Shown one piece after another: positions 9,062 to 20,276 of a stretch of DNA of 64,000 bases (position 1 is the first letter of the stretch; every line of letters begins with the position of its first letter). The notes beneath the pieces are model-generated. The model was not told the origin of the DNA, searched no databases, and saw only the letters and a list, made by a program, of their open reading frames with translations. The position numbers were made by a program, and so were the translations under genes. This DNA is from Saccharomyces uvarum (taxonomy: Eukaryota; Ascomycota; Saccharomycetes; Saccharomycetales; Saccharomycetaceae): the NCBI GenBank assembly GCA_947243795.1, contig OX365928.1, positions 140,764 through 204,763 on the forward strand, read 5' to 3'.

Positions 9062-11233
9062 TCATTTGTGAATAATGTCATCTAATTGCTTCATTAACAC
9101 ATCCATCCTGTCAAAAACTGGAGCATAGAGATGCTGAACCAAGGAGTGTGGCTTAGAAGCCGGATCGGATACGTTGGTGTTCGAAGGTACCCTTGATCCG
9201 GAAAATGAACTATTTACGCTTGCTGAAGATATCACTCTTTGTTCATCCATGTAAAAATCTTCCTCTGATGATGAATGTAGCGATACGCTTGATTGCTTTT
9301 CTGTATCCTCTTTCGGTTGTCCCACTTCAGCTTGGGTTTTCTTTTCTTCGGTAGCTTCCAGACTGGGCTTATCTTGCGTCTTCTCTTGCGTTTGCTCTTG
9401 TACATTTTCGTTGTTCGACGACTCTTCAATTTTTAGATTTGCGTGAATATATTGTGAAATGTCCTTTATTGCTCTAGATGATGGAATGCCACTGTTTTCC
9501 TCCACCACAACCGGAGTGGAAGGCGAATCGTTCGTCCATTCCGATGACGAAGGTGAAAACTCGCCAATTGTTGAAAGAGAATTTTGGGAATCAGATTTCG
9601 CCATTCCGTTCGTAAATGGCATACGAGGTGCCTCAAAAACTTTTTTCAAATCGGTATCAAACTCACCATTAGTTGATTTCGATTTTTCGTCCCTTGCGTC
9701 TTGGTTCACATTAGGTCCATCTTCGTCTTCATTATTAGATAGTGGCATTACTAGTGATGAAACAGGTTTGAGCAGAACGTCATTTTTATTACTAGCTCTC
9801 CGAACCTTTTTAACATTCAAAGGTGTATTCAGGGACGTACTGAAGGAAACGTCACTCACTACATCGCTCATGTCATCGTCCTCGAGTTTGGTAAAATTTA
9901 GCTTAGCCTCAGTGAATTCGTCCCGGTGTCTTACTTTTGCATCCTCGTCATCGCCTTCACCATGGTCGTCGTCTTTCTCACCCTCGTTGTCACCATCTTC
10001 GTCACTATCGGAGGATTTCCCTTCAACCGCATCGTCTATAAACCTATCTGCGTAACCAACAACGTCGTTGAAGCTAACAGACTTGTTACCCTTCCCATAT
10101 CCCTTCAATGCCGGTGTCGGGGTCATACTGTCTGCATCACTCTCGTTATCCTTATTGGAATCATCTTTGGAGTCCGTTGATGAAGCTACCGATTGCGAGG
10201 ACATATTTTCATTTTTCCAGCAATTCAATCGAGCCAATCTTTCAGGGAACGTTTCCAGAATTTCTGCAGGAGCAAACCCGATCTTACCGTCCGTGATCCT
10301 TTTCACTAACCACCAGTAGGCATCTTGGTCGTTCAACAATATACACGGTTCGTCCTGTCCCAGTTGGCAATGTGAGGAATCATGTCCGTTGAACGCATAG
10401 AGTGCATATAATTTATCAGGATCTAGCTCTCTTGGCGGCGGCAAAGGTTGATAATCGTCGTTTTCTTCGTCCAAGTTACCGCTTTCACCTTCGAAGTCTG
10501 CGTCTTCGAACTTTCTATCAAAATCGTAATCGTCGGAGTAGTTTTCTTCCTCGTCTTCGTTTTCGTCTTCTGAAATGGCGTATTTCAAGCCATCGCTAAA
10601 TTCGTCCATATCAGCAAGTTCGCGGTTCGCAGTATCGCCCACCACAGAATGTTCCTCCTCGTTATCACCACTATCCGTAGGGTCCGTTTCGATATCTTGT
10701 AGCCTTTTCTCTAAATTATCCTCAAATTCTGAATCTGAGTAATCGTAAGAGCCGGGCAATTCTGTGGAGTTCTCTTTTGAATGTCGTTGACCCCTTTCAC
10801 TACCGTCGTGTGTATGTTTCTCCCCCTCCACCTCCACCTCAACCTCTTTCTCGAAATCGTCGTCGTCGTCGTCTCTATGTCGCAAAGGCGCATGGCTCTT
10901 TTCTGCTGCATTACCCAATATACTGAGTTTCGAGTTGAAAGGTGAACTCTTATTGGAAGTGGGAGTTACCACGACACTCCCGCCCATGCTCTCGGAATCC
11001 TCGTTTCCTGAAGCCTGGTGACTTCCGATGGTAGGCCTATTATTGATAATATCTGAAAAGTCCTCTATTAGGGTCGGATCATTCAGCAGGGCATGCGATT
11101 GCGAGGCGTCCATGCCCAACTTTGACGTGATCAACGGAGGCACATAACCACCATCACGTGTAGCAGCTATAGACCTGATCTCCTTGACAGCACTTTCCGA
11201 AGCCCCATCAACATGCTGTTTCTTATTACTCAT
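9062..11233 (-). CDS. BUD14: Bud14, Glc7 phosphatase regulator and formin inhibitor
   Basis: Regulatory partner of the type 1 phosphatase Glc7 at sites of polarised growth; it affects bud-site selection, dynein and spindle positioning, and displaces the formin Bnr1. The 723-residue protein (S288C about 707) is mostly acidic, Ser/Asn-rich and low in predicted structure. One folded SH3 domain runs at about residues 272-335 (YALYAFNGHDSSHCQLGQ onward, with the WW pair). An RVxF-type Glc7 docking motif, KSVSF, follows near residue 385, and a conserved C-terminal block ends QLDDIIHK. Length differences fall in acidic runs such as the poly-Asp stretch near residue 120. It diverges more from S. cerevisiae than its neighbours, as expected for disordered sequence. 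Confidence 0.95.
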   Translation of the reverse strand: MSNKKQHVDGASESAVKEIRSIAATRDGGYVPPLITSKLGMDASQSHALLNDPTLIEDFSDIINNRPTIGSHQASGNEDSESMGGSVVVTPTSNKSSPFNSKLSILGNAAEKSHAPLRHRDDDDDDFEKEVEVEVEGEKHTHDGSERGQRHSKENSTELPGSYDYSDSEFEDNLEKRLQDIETDPTDSGDNEEEHSVVGDTANRELADMDEFSDGLKYAISEDENEDEEENYSDDYDFDRKFEDADFEGESGNLDEENDDYQPLPPPRELDPDKLYALYAFNGHDSSHCQLGQDEPCILLNDQDAYWWLVKRITDGKIGFAPAEILETFPERLARLNCWKNENMSSQSVASSTDSKDDSNKDNESDADSMTPTPALKGYGKGNKSVSFNDVVGYADRFIDDAVEGKSSDSDEDGDNEGEKDDDHGEGDDEDAKVRHRDEFTEAKLNFTKLEDDDMSDVVSDVSFSTSLNTPLNVKKVRRASNKNDVLLKPVSSLVMPLSNNEDEDGPNVNQDARDEKSKSTNGEFDTDLKKVFEAPRMPFTNGMAKSDSQNSLSTIGEFSPSSSEWTNDSPSTPVVVEENSGIPSSRAIKDISQYIHANLKIEESSNNENVQEQTQEKTQDKPSLEATEEKKTQAEVGQPKEDTEKQSSVSLHSSSEEDFYMDEQRVISSASVNSSFSGSRVPSNTNVSDPASKPHSLVQHLYAPVFDRMDVLMKQLDDIIHK

Positions 11234-11516
11234 CCTCTTTCCACACGGAGAATGTTGTCCAAAATATGTATATTTCTCGTCTTCCTCGACTAGAAAACGG
11301 CCTGCTCCTTATTGCAATCCACGAATATACCAGAATGAAACCACTTCTGCTCGATACCTACCCAGAAAACACAACCGACTTACTACTATCTACGCTTCTG
11401 TACAGATGGGCCTGATGGGCCTGACCTGATTAGCCATTATTCAAAATTTCACGTCATCTGAAACTTTTCCTAAAAGTGAAAAAGAAAGCCCCGAGGGTCA
11501 CCCGAAGCAAGATAAC

Positions 11517-11531
11517 GAGTCAGACTGACTC
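11517..11531. promoter_or_regulatory. Paired TGACTC sites (Bas1/Gcn4) upstream of ADE1
   Basis: GAGTCA (11517-11522) and TGACTC (11526-11531) form an inverted pair separated by 3 bp, about 190 bp before the ADE1 start. TGACTC is the binding core of Bas1, which with Pho2 activates the ADE genes when adenine is low, and of Gcn4. ADE promoters typically carry two such cores. Confidence 0.8.
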
Positions 11532-11718
11532 GTGCGAGAGATGAGGATGTAATAATACTAATCTCGAAGATGCCATCTGTGCAGATGTACATATATATAC
11601 TCATGTGGAGCGGAAGGATTGAGTGTTGTGTGTTTAACTGAGTTGGATTTATAGCCTGGGCCAACCGCATCATAAGCATTGCCTAGAGGGATATCATATA
11701 CAAAAGAGAGAAACAAGA

Positions 11719-12639
11719 ATGTCAATTACAAAGACTGATTTGGACGGAATACTGCCATTGGTGGCCAGAGGTAAAGTTAGAGACATATACGAGGTGGACG
11801 CTGGTACGTTGCTGTTTGTCGCTACGGACCGTATTTCTGCATACGATGTTATCATGGAAAACAGCATTCCTGAAAAGGGGATTTTGTTGACCAAGCTATC
11901 GGAGTTCTGGTTTAAGCTGCTCTCCAACGACGTGCGCAACCATTTGGTGGACATCGCTCCAGGAAAGACCATTTTCGAGCACTTGCCCAAACAATTGAGC
12001 GAACCCAAGTACAAAACCCAACTGGAAGGCCGTTCTTTGTTGGTTCACAAACACAAGCTAATTCCATTGGAAGTCATTGTCAGAGGCTACATCACCGGGT
12101 CTGCTTGGAAGGAATACGTAAAAACTGGCACTGTGCACAGCTTGCCACAGCCTCAGGGGCTCAAGGAGTCTCAAGAGTTCCCAGAGCCAATTTTCACTCC
12201 CTCTACCAAGGCTGAACAAGGTGAGCACGACGAAAACATTTCTCCCGCCCAAGCTGCTGAACTGGTGGGTGAAGACCTGTCCCGCAGGGTGGCAGAGCTG
12301 GCCGTGAGACTATATTCCAAGTGCAAAGAGTATGCCAAGGAAAAGGGCATCATCATTGCCGACACCAAGTTTGAATTCGGTATTGACGAAGAGACCAACG
12401 AGATCATCCTAGTGGACGAAGTGTTGACCCCAGATTCTTCCAGATTCTGGAACGGTGCCACCTACAAGCTGGGCGAATCCCAAGATTCCTACGACAAACA
12501 ATTTTTAAGAGACTGGCTTACTGCCAATAAGTTGAACGGTGTCAACGGTGTGGAAATGCCACAAGACATTGTCGACAGAACTAGGGCTAAATACATAGAA
12601 GCTTACGAGGCATTGACGGGCTCCAAATGGGCTCATTAA
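11719..12639 (+). CDS. ADE1: SAICAR synthetase (phosphoribosylaminoimidazole succinocarboxamide synthase)
   Basis: Catalyses ATP-dependent joining of CAIR and aspartate to make SAICAR in de novo purine synthesis; loss gives the classic red adenine auxotroph. The 306-residue length equals S. cerevisiae. Family signatures are visible: the N-terminal nucleotide-binding GKVRDIYEV, then TDRISAYDVIM, the conserved LIPLEVIVRGYITGS segment, and IADTKFEFG followed by ILVDEVLTPDSSRFW. By eye about 5% of residues differ from S288C. The G+C content and codon choice (AAG, TTG, GGT) suggest good expression. Convergent with KIN3. Confidence 0.98.
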   Translation: MSITKTDLDGILPLVARGKVRDIYEVDAGTLLFVATDRISAYDVIMENSIPEKGILLTKLSEFWFKLLSNDVRNHLVDIAPGKTIFEHLPKQLSEPKYKTQLEGRSLLVHKHKLIPLEVIVRGYITGSAWKEYVKTGTVHSLPQPQGLKESQEFPEPIFTPSTKAEQGEHDENISPAQAAELVGEDLSRRVAELAVRLYSKCKEYAKEKGIIIADTKFEFGIDEETNEIILVDEVLTPDSSRFWNGATYKLGESQDSYDKQFLRDWLTANKLNGVNGVEMPQDIVDRTRAKYIEAYEALTGSKWAH

Positions 12640-12751
12640 GCGTTTCTATTTGTTACAGGTCATCAGTGTATCTCGCACTAAATATATACATACGTATACA
12701 TATGTATATACAATTATGTTTCTCGAAAAATTCAAAAAACGGATTTGAATC

Positions 12752-14068
12752 TCAACGATATCTCGTTTGCCAATGGTATGCAGGTTTAGTAAATTTTTTA
12801 CCATAGTATCCGTTAATAGATTCCGGGACTTTACCAATTTTTTTACCGTTGACTACTTCTCTGGCTCTTTCCTCCACGGCGTGTGTAAACTGTTCCTTCA
12901 ATTGGCTCAGTTCTCGTTCGTATTCCATGGCTTGCTTCTCTAAGATTTTCTCGATGTTTGTCAGTTCATTTTCATAATCCAATAGTTTTCTTTCAAATCT
13001 CTCTAGTTGTAAAGATTTCCTTGCGGTCCGTATTTGGATATCCTGTAGCAACTCGAAAGTGGAAGGCCTGGTTCTCAAGTTCACTTCTATCATTGAATGG
13101 ATTATAGCATTGAGTCCTTTAGAGTAATATTCGGGGATAGTCTCACATTTTCCGTTTTTGATCTTGGTTTGTAAGTCCAGGTAATTTTTTGCTTGGAATG
13201 GGGGATGTAACGAACACATCTCAAATATAACACAACCCAGCGACCAAATATCGGACAGTGGGGAGTATGGTTGGTCCATCAGCACTTCAGGTGACATATA
13301 GTAGGGCGTACCCACATATGTAGTTGCAAACTGAATACTAGTTTCGAGGGACTTGGCTAGCCCAAAGTCACCCAGTTTAACCACAACTTGGCTGTAATCC
13401 ATAGCGCTCCCCTTTTTGCGTGAATTTACTCTACGATCTCTGTAGTAGTTATTGTTCACTTCACCGTGGCCATCGACTTCCTCATTGAGACTGTTATCGC
13501 TATCATCATAACTGAGGAATATATTGCCTGGTTTCAAATCACGATGGATGACAATGTTTTTCCCCTTTACTGGCGGTTTCATCCGGTCATATATTGTGGT
13601 TAAAGTTGGCAATTCGACACCGTAATGACATTTATAGAGTGCACTCAATAACTGCGCCAAGATACCCCACACGATCTTCTCTGGTATGTATTTGTGTTCC
13701 TGTTTGTAATGTTTAATCATTTGGGACAGGTCACCTCTAGAACAGTACTCCATATATAGGTACAACACTTCTCTCTGTTCATTGAAGTCCCAATTATAGA
13801 ATTCCACTATATTTTCATGCTTTAATTGTGACAAAATGCTACATTCGGCAATCAACTGCTGTCTCTCTTTGCTGTTCATATGACCATATTTGATATCCTT
13901 TCTAACCAAAAGTTTCTTGGTGGGTATGTGGATAACTTTTCGTACGGATCCAAATGAACCTCTTCCGATTTCTTCAAGAACTTGATAATCCGATCTAGGT
14001 GGATTCCCTTGCTGCTGTTGCTGCTGTTGCGGGCTATGATATTCCTGGAAAACCTGTCGTCTATGCAT
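12752..14068 (-). CDS. KIN3: NIMA-related protein kinase Kin3
   Basis: Non-essential nuclear Ser/Thr kinase of the NIMA/Nek family, linked to the DNA-damage response and mitotic control. Of 438 residues, the N-terminal kinase domain shows a glycine loop ([13 protein letters not shown]), a catalytic lysine in [25 protein letters not shown] and the activation segment [10 protein letters not shown] coiled coil rich in E/K/L and a conserved tail ending YHWQTRYR follow. The open frame extends 74 codons upstream, but the ATG at 14068 ([10 protein letters not shown]) gives the known N terminus. A polyglutamine run of seven near residue 14 is longer than in S288C and accounts for the 3 extra residues. 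Confidence 0.95.
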   Translation of the reverse strand: MHRRQVFQEYHSPQQQQQQQGNPPRSDYQVLEEIGRGSFGSVRKVIHIPTKKLLVRKDIKYGHMNSKERQQLIAECSILSQLKHENIVEFYNWDFNEQREVLYLYMEYCSRGDLSQMIKHYKQEHKYIPEKIVWGILAQLLSALYKCHYGVELPTLTTIYDRMKPPVKGKNIVIHRDLKPGNIFLSYDDSDNSLNEEVDGHGEVNNNYYRDRRVNSRKKGSAMDYSQVVVKLGDFGLAKSLETSIQFATTYVGTPYYMSPEVLMDQPYSPLSDIWSLGCVIFEMCSLHPPFQAKNYLDLQTKIKNGKCETIPEYYSKGLNAIIHSMIEVNLRTRPSTFELLQDIQIRTARKSLQLERFERKLLDYENELTNIEKILEKQAMEYERELSQLKEQFTHAVEERAREVVNGKKIGKVPESINGYYGKKFTKPAYHWQTRYR

Positions 14069-14589
14069 GCTGAAGTACAGGACTGACCCAATCTTGGAAT
14101 GGCGCTCGTAACCAAGCTTTCTAGGTATAGTGAGCTCTTTCATGATATAAAACATCGGTACTCTTCTGAAAAGTTCACTTTTATTTACATTTAACCCAAT
14201 TAGGAAACGTGATGCAAAATTAACTTTAAAAAAAAAAAAAAAAAAGAGACTATACCCTAGTCTGAGCCTATCGGAAGACAATATTGCCACGGTTATTCCA
14301 GATTGCCAGGTACCATCATGTTCTAGCGTTACTGGCGTGTCTTTCGCCTATTAAATTTGATGCCCAAGGTGCCGTGAGTTTATACATTTGATCCCAAAAA
14401 AAGCATACACATGGCATATCAGTATATCAGTGCCATAAGTGGCATTTATTGTGCGAGGATCTGCCAAGCATAGCCTTTTGGGGCCCAACTCCAAAGAAAT
14501 AAGTCTTTTGTTTTTGAACGATTTATGATATATACCTTTATAAAGATGCCGGATCATATTTCTCTATATATACTCATGAGATAGTTGCG

Positions 14590-17514
14590 TTAGGTTTGAG
14601 ATGTGATGGAAGGTACGGAATATCCGTCACTGTTTGGTCTAGAAGACCGCGGATTTGCGTGCTCGTCTTTTGTTGGCGAACTGCCAATTGCTGCCGTGAC
14701 GCTGGGTACCTTTTGCAAGCCTCCCTTTTTCGATAATGAACGGATGTCCTCACATAGTTGGCAGATCAGAACCGAGTCACCACCGACCTGGTTGGCATTC
14801 CTTTTTGGATGGTTTTTGTCCCAGTTCTTGTTCAGAAACTCAGTTATTTGTACTAATATTGAACGAAGCTTGAAAATAGTGGTTTTACTGTGATGTGTTG
14901 ATTTAGTTTGCTTAATCGGATCTGGTAATCCCGTGTAATCATACATCTTCAATAACGATTTTGTAAATATCAACTTCACGAATTTTAATAAATCGATTTG
15001 GATAAGTAGACTGTTGAAATAAGTACAAAAGAACAGAACGATCTTGTCATAGAAATTCGGATGTAATATGATGTCAATTGCAAGGGTTTCAAAACCGGGA
15101 AGTGAACATATCTTGGTGAAAATGCTAATCAGTTTACTGAGATTAACATCACGGTCATTTAATTCATAAAATAGATCAACCAATTGATCAATCGGCAGTT
15201 CGATTGCAGAATTATTTTTAACTTTGATGAGAAGATAATTCTGAGAGCCTTCTGAGATCGCTGTGGGAGTGTCATCATTAGACGCATTGCGTAATGTGAA
15301 ATGCAAACAGTTCAATATAATCTCCAACCCGCTGATAGATGTGTAATTTCTTCTTTTGATGAAATTCATGGCTGTTGAAAACAAGGAGAGATTCATTTGG
15401 TCCATATCTAAACTAATATCAACGCATATGGCCGTAATTTGTTTCCAAATGAAGGATGCATTCTTGTTGTCATCGTTGGAAGTGGTGACGGCGTCAATAT
15501 TCTGAATGAAGACGAAAAACGCATCGTTGTCGAGCAGGTCATTCAACAGCGTTTTATTTAAATGTACTGTGAGGTAGCAAAGTTTGATAAAGTATTTCCA
15601 AACAGAAACGTCTTTGATTTGAAGCATGTCAACGAAAAATGAAGTTAGCCAGGTGAAAAAACCCTCCGGTAAGTCAATGAGAAGTCTTGATTTTGAAGAG
15701 ATGGTTAAATGCGGGAAGTTTGAGACGCTCCTATTCCGCGTTGGAGACGATGGGCGTGTTGCCATTAAAGAGTGGACGGGAGACCTCGAGGGAGACGGTA
15801 CTGAGTTCAATGGTGTGTTTCTTGTGGGCGAGGAGGACAATGGTAACGAGGACGAAGAGGGGGCAGTGGACCTGTGGATTTTATCGTCGTTTGTGGTTAT
15901 CATGTAATTTATTGACTTGAAGACTATGTAAGCGATTTGAGGGTTGGATAGAATTTTTTTTTTCAGCCTGTAGTTGATCAGAGGGGGCAGGATTTTTTCA
16001 AAAGACCATGGTGCGTACGATGATAGTTTTAGTATTATTGATTGTGCTCTTCTTTCGTGCATGTTATTGAGAAGGAGTGGTAAGCTGAGATGTTGAGAAC
16101 ACCAGCAACACCAAAAGGCAGTGGAAGTCAAGTCGTAGTACCTGTAAACGAGTTCCAAGATGCATTTGGGGGTTTTCAGCGACGCGAAATTTGATGGATG
16201 CATTATTCCGCATTCGATCAGGGTCTGAGGGTGGTCGTTGACAAAGTACTTGACTAGATGTTCGAACTTGATTATCGAGGGGATTCCGCCCATGGCGATG
16301 AATTTCAGTCGCAATCGAGAGTGGTTAATCTCTGTGTCATATGCGAAGATGGAGCCAAATGTGGTTATTGATTCTGCGGTGACAGTCGTACGGGATAAAC
16401 ACTCCATGATTGTATCTGCAATGTTTTCGAGGGAGCAAACACTGAAAAGCGCGTGCAAGTCCGTCGAAGGCTTGGACGGGCTCTTCAATTGGCCCAATAA
16501 ATGGATCTCCGTGTGGGGGACCAGCTCCATTTCTTGGTTATTTTCTGTCCAGGCGGCGGGGGCCGCTGCAGAACTAAATTTTGACGGAGATATGTCTAGT
16601 TTTTCCTCTTGGAAGTCAGAATCCCAATGGTAGTTAGCGTCAGAGAAGTCTTCTTTGAACTTGTTGAGCTTATCAACCTTCACATTTTCTGTGGAGGTGA
16701 TCCACGCGTGCTTGAGCAGTTGGTCAGCGGTGGGTCTCTTGTACATGTTCTTTACGAAGCACTTGGACAAGAAGTCCTTCAGCGATTCAGAGAAGGCAGT
16801 GGGCGGGTAGTAGGCGTCGTTCTCGACCGCGTAGTAGATGTTAGCGTCTGTGAGGTTGTGGTAGGGCGGGTTCTTGGTGAGCAGCTCGACGACGGTGGCC
16901 CCCAGGGACCATATATCGCTAAGCGTGGAGGCGCCTCTATTGCCCAGGATTTCCGGGGCCATCCAGTTGAGTGTACCCGCCAAGGTCAACGCACTGGAGT
17001 TCACGATGGTGGAGACGCCAAAGTCTGCGAGCTTGACGGTGTTGTCTGCGCTCAGCAGGATGTTAGCTGCCTTGATGTCTCTGTGGATGACACCTTCGCC
17101 GTGCAGGTACTTGAGCCCCCAAAGGGTCTGTGTGACGTAGGTCTTGGACTCGTTTTCGCTCAGGCCAGTGGGGCTTCTGGAGACGAGCCTTCTTAATGAG
17201 CCATTGGCACAGTACTCGAGGAGAATGTAGAGCTCGTAGCTTTTTCGTATGAAACCGTGGTACTTGACGATATTGTTATTATTCAGGTTTTTCAAGAGGC
17301 TGATTTCTGCCATTATGTCGTTGAGCTCCTCGTCATTCTCGTACACAATCTCCTTGATGGCCACGACCTGGTCCGTGTGCTTGTTGATGGCTTTGTAAAC
17401 CACGCCGTACGAGCCCCTCCCAATGACCTGCTTGAGGTGGTACTGCACGGACTTCTCAGACGCCCTCTGGATTGGGGTCAGGTTGACTCTATCGGTGTCT
17501 GCCATGCTGTTCAT
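14590..17514 (-). CDS. CDC15: Mitotic exit network kinase Cdc15
   Basis: Hippo-like (MST-type) kinase of the mitotic exit network; at the spindle pole body it phosphorylates and activates Dbf2-Mob1 downstream of Tem1. At 974 residues it equals S288C. The N-terminal kinase domain (about 25-272) has GRGSYGVVYKA, VAIKE, HRDIKAANIL, DFGVS and LAGTLNWMAPE. The long C-terminal region carries the segment needed for self-association and spindle-pole targeting, with Ser-Pro-rich sites near residues 555-600 (SPTRN, SPSRSP) typical of Cdk-phosphorylated regulation. The kinase part is well conserved while the C-terminal half differs considerably. The upstream neighbour is variable DNA. Confidence 0.96.
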   Translation of the reverse strand: MNSMADTDRVNLTPIQRASEKSVQYHLKQVIGRGSYGVVYKAINKHTDQVVAIKEIVYENDEELNDIMAEISLLKNLNNNNIVKYHGFIRKSYELYILLEYCANGSLRRLVSRSPTGLSENESKTYVTQTLWGLKYLHGEGVIHRDIKAANILLSADNTVKLADFGVSTIVNSSALTLAGTLNWMAPEILGNRGASTLSDIWSLGATVVELLTKNPPYHNLTDANIYYAVENDAYYPPTAFSESLKDFLSKCFVKNMYKRPTADQLLKHAWITSTENVKVDKLNKFKEDFSDANYHWDSDFQEEKLDISPSKFSSAAAPAAWTENNQEMELVPHTEIHLLGQLKSPSKPSTDLHALFSVCSLENIADTIMECLSRTTVTAESITTFGSIFAYDTEINHSRLRLKFIAMGGIPSIIKFEHLVKYFVNDHPQTLIECGIMHPSNFASLKTPKCILELVYRYYDLTSTAFWCCWCSQHLSLPLLLNNMHERRAQSIILKLSSYAPWSFEKILPPLINYRLKKKILSNPQIAYIVFKSINYMITTNDDKIHRSTAPSSSSLPLSSSPTRNTPLNSVPSPSRSPVHSLMATRPSSPTRNRSVSNFPHLTISSKSRLLIDLPEGFFTWLTSFFVDMLQIKDVSVWKYFIKLCYLTVHLNKTLLNDLLDNDAFFVFIQNIDAVTTSNDDNKNASFIWKQITAICVDISLDMDQMNLSLFSTAMNFIKRRNYTSISGLEIILNCLHFTLRNASNDDTPTAISEGSQNYLLIKVKNNSAIELPIDQLVDLFYELNDRDVNLSKLISIFTKICSLPGFETLAIDIILHPNFYDKIVLFFCTYFNSLLIQIDLLKFVKLIFTKSLLKMYDYTGLPDPIKQTKSTHHSKTTIFKLRSILVQITEFLNKNWDKNHPKRNANQVGGDSVLICQLCEDIRSLSKKGGLQKVPSVTAAIGSSPTKDEHANPRSSRPNSDGYSVPSITSQT

Positions 17515-18936
17515 CGTCGAATTTCTACCAGGCAGATAGACAACGCTCTATGGGTATACTATCTTCTGCATCGAGCTTCGAGAAAAGGTTATACCTTTGT
17601 GAGTTAACTATTCCGCATACAAAAAACAAACAACAAGAAAAAGACGGAAGAGCAATTACAGATGGAATAGACCAAAGTGAGACAACAAGGGTCAAAGAGC
17701 CCACCTTACCTGCTATGGTCGTTTCTGTTACAAACCGATGGTTCCAGTATTGATTCACGCTCTTCTTTGGGAACACGGAGATAAAGCATTCGATGAAGCA
17801 CTAATATGCCACTAAATACCACGCTGCATTCTTGCCTGTGCAACGTATGATCGCAGGCATCGCATACAGATCTACCGAAGTAGTGACGCCACTCAGCTAC
17901 ACTGTGTCCAAACTGCACTACACAACTTCTTCTAATGCAATGCAAACGCTAAAACTATGGGACGAAAGACATAGGTGCGACCGCAACAAAGGGATTCCCA
18001 ACCAGCCACAAGCCTGAGTGGTCATGATTCTCCTCAAAATCCCGTTTTGCTATTAGCCCCTGGATATTTCAGTCGGTTAATACACAGTTGAAGACAGGCC
18101 TGTAAGGTAACGGCGGCCAGGTTTACGCAATACGGTTGGAATGAACTACCGGTGCTAAGCAAACAAGAAATTAACGATGCCATTGTGGACCAAACCCACC
18201 GAGCTAGGGGATCGATCACTACGAGCACGTTATATCAGGCTCCTCCAAGCAAACGCTCTTATCGTGTTGTTACTGGTGACTCTTGGGGGATGTGCCTTTC
18301 ACAGCGCGTGTGTTCCAAGCTTCGGTGTGCAGACCGAACGAGATTCTCAAAGATGCCCCAGTTCCATAACATCTCCATTATCTTCAAGGCAGGTCTCGTA
18401 TTTTAGTACTTTAATTGCTCACAGTGGTCAGTATTAGTGGAAAATAAGGTCGTTTGGCTCCCAGGTTAGCGTTCAGAATTCAATGGATTGTGTCCTCTGT
18501 GACTTTTACAAAGAAATTTGTGTAGACTAGCAGATGGTATTACATCTTCCGGGAGAATGCTGAATGGGACACACATATTTTGTTGATGTAGTTGCGGAGC
18601 ACGTAATTCATTAACTGCTAAATATAGCTGCGCACTTGATGACTCAAATAGCATGGCCTTCTCGGAACTTGAACGTTTCAATGTAGCCTCTATCTTTTTC
18701 TGAATATTTGAATGGAACTTCGAAGAGCAGATTCAAAATCAAGAAATAGACACCTGCCTCTGCCGTGCTGACAAGAGGTGAGAATTCACATTCATAGCGC
18801 AAGACCGTCGCAAGACTGTAGCAATTACATTGCCATCCAGTATTACACTCCATGCCGTCTTTATTCTTCCTGAGTTATACAATCAATTCAATTGTGTACA
18901 AACCTATTTACTCCTTCCATAGACACTATTTAAAAT
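17515..18936. other. CDC15 upstream region, no supported gene
   Basis: About 1.4 kb marking the shift from conserved core to variable DNA. It includes the CDC15 promoter. Open frames on both strands (17525-17776, 17550-17753, 18152-18437 and others) overlap each other and show no recognisable family. S288C has a dubious ORF (YAR019W-A) in this area. I see no tRNA or LTR. Confidence 0.4.
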
Positions 18937-19377
18937 CTAAAGCATTTCTCTTCCGAGCTTAGCTTCCTTTTCATTCACTATAAGAGGGCCGTTATGTAAC
19001 TGGAATTGTTCGTAGTAAAAGGTGGATATATTCACACCAACAATTACACAAATCTGCCAGCCGAGTAGTTGGAATAATCGGTATAGATCAACGGTCTGGT
19101 TATCCTTAAAGAAAAAATTGATTCTAAAAGCCGAATAGAGTGGGAAACAGGGCAGGACCAGCATTATTAAGCAAAATTTGAGAGAGAGGCATTTAGGATG
19201 GTGCTTCCTAGCAGCACAGCGAGAGCATATGGCTTTTGAACATCTTTTTGGCTCTTGCTTCTTTGATAACCCATTGAAATTACGAACTAAGATAAATGGG
19301 ACCGCTGCTAAAGTCAAGCCATTTCGCGCCAATCCAAAGATGGCAGCTTTCGGGTACTGCTCTTCTGAATAAAACAA
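18937..19377 (-). CDS. Hypothetical membrane protein or gene relic
   Basis: An open frame of about 146 codons, opening from a TTG and lacking an ATG near its start, so it may be a broken gene. The translation has a Cys/His-rich stretch (CSRCAARKHHPKC) followed by two hydrophobic segments (LKFCLIMLVLPCFPLY and LYRLFQLLGWQICVIVGVNI), suggesting a small membrane protein. I do not recognise the family; the Cys/His spacing only loosely resembles the zinc-binding part of DHHC acyltransferases, without the DHHC motif. It lies just upstream of the first PAU gene on the same strand. Confidence 0.28.
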   Translation of the reverse strand: MFYSEEQYPKAAIFGLARNGLTLAAVPFILVRNFNGLSKKQEPKRCSKAICSRCAARKHHPKCLSLKFCLIMLVLPCFPLYSAFRINFFFKDNQTVDLYRLFQLLGWQICVIVGVNISTFYYEQFQLHNGPLIVNEKEAKLGREML

Positions 19378-19910
19378 TAATGGAGTAGCAAAACTTATAA
19401 AAAAAAAACGAAACGAGTGACTTTCGATAGTTTCTCAAGATTTACGAAAATCTGGACTTGGAGATCTCATTTTGGTCTATGGTAGCATTAAGCTCTATAT
19501 CTTTGGTTTGTTCCATTGTTTAACTGCGCTATTCATACTTTTGGGACTACATGAAAGCTTTGAAATATAGTGAAGGTTTTCTCCTTTTCAGGTACGTTGA
19601 AGGAACGGGGGTTTTTTTTAGATAATAAAACTCCGAAATGCAGGATCTCAAACTAAGAAATAAGCTTTCTTCCATCTTTTACGTAAACCACTATCTCACT
19701 ACTTAAAACCTAGCAAAGGTGAGATTCTAGATCTTATATGTTCTTCCAAATGGTTAAAAAACAGTGCAATTGATTGAAAAGGATTATAATATTAATATAC
19801 ATATACATATACACATATCTAGCTATTTATACCGTCAAAATCATGTTTTTTTTATTTTTCGTAAAACATCCCAATGTCATGGGATTCTATTCGTAAAGGG
19901 GCAGTGCGAT

Positions 19911-20276
19911 CTATTTGGCGACAGTGTAGATACCGTCCTTAGATAAGGCACTGGAGATGGCTGGTCTCAATCTGGTGGAGTACCATGGGACACCAGTGAT
20001 CATTCTGGTGACTTGGTCAGCGGCAATACCGGTCAACATGGTGGTGAAGTCACCGTAGTTGAAAACGGCTTCAGCAACTTCGACTGGGTAGGTTTCGGTT
20101 GGGTGGGCGGCTTGGAACAAGTAGTATTGGGCCATGTGAGCTCTGATATCGGAGACGTAGACACCCAATTCAACCAAGTTGACTCTTTCGTCGGATTGAG
20201 CTAGGGTGGTGGTGGCAGCGGCGGCACCGGAAGCGATGGCGACGACACCAGCAGCGATAGAAGTTAATTTGACCAT
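19911..20276 (-). CDS. PAU7: Seripauperin (PAU family), copy A
   Basis: 121-residue member of the subtelomeric PAU family (SRP1/TIP1 superfamily): secreted, mannosylated cell-wall proteins induced by anaerobiosis, cold and fermentation stress, with no enzyme activity known. It starts [20 protein letters not shown] (signal peptide), then carries the family block [14 protein letters not shown]...[17 protein letters not shown] and ends YTVAK. A TATA-like element (TTTATA on the plus strand, 20382-20387) lies about 106 bp upstream. It differs by one visible residue (Met/Leu, HMAQYY versus HLAQYY) from copy B at 23247-23612, so the two are recent duplicates or recently homogenised. The symbol rests on position (PAU7 in S. 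cerevisiae); which copy is the true orthologue is not decidable. Confidence 0.93.
   Translation of the reverse strand: MVKLTSIAAGVVAIASGAAAATTTLAQSDERVNLVELGVYVSDIRAHMAQYYLFQAAHPTETYPVEVAEAVFNYGDFTTMLTGIAADQVTRMITGVPWYSTRLRPAISSALSKDGIYTVAK

Noticed and set aside
9459-10055. 198-codon plus-strand frame inside BUD14
   Set aside because: Serine/Leu-rich antisense of the acidic Bud14 coding sequence; no homology.
14069-14290. 74-residue N-terminal extension of Kin3
   Set aside because: It contains a homopolymer-encoded Phe run, has no counterpart in the family, and precedes the well-conserved MHRRQ start.
18937-19377. Reading the Cys/His-rich frame as a DHHC palmitoyltransferase
   Set aside because: Some cysteine spacings agree, but the DHHC motif and several zinc ligands are missing, so the match may be chance.
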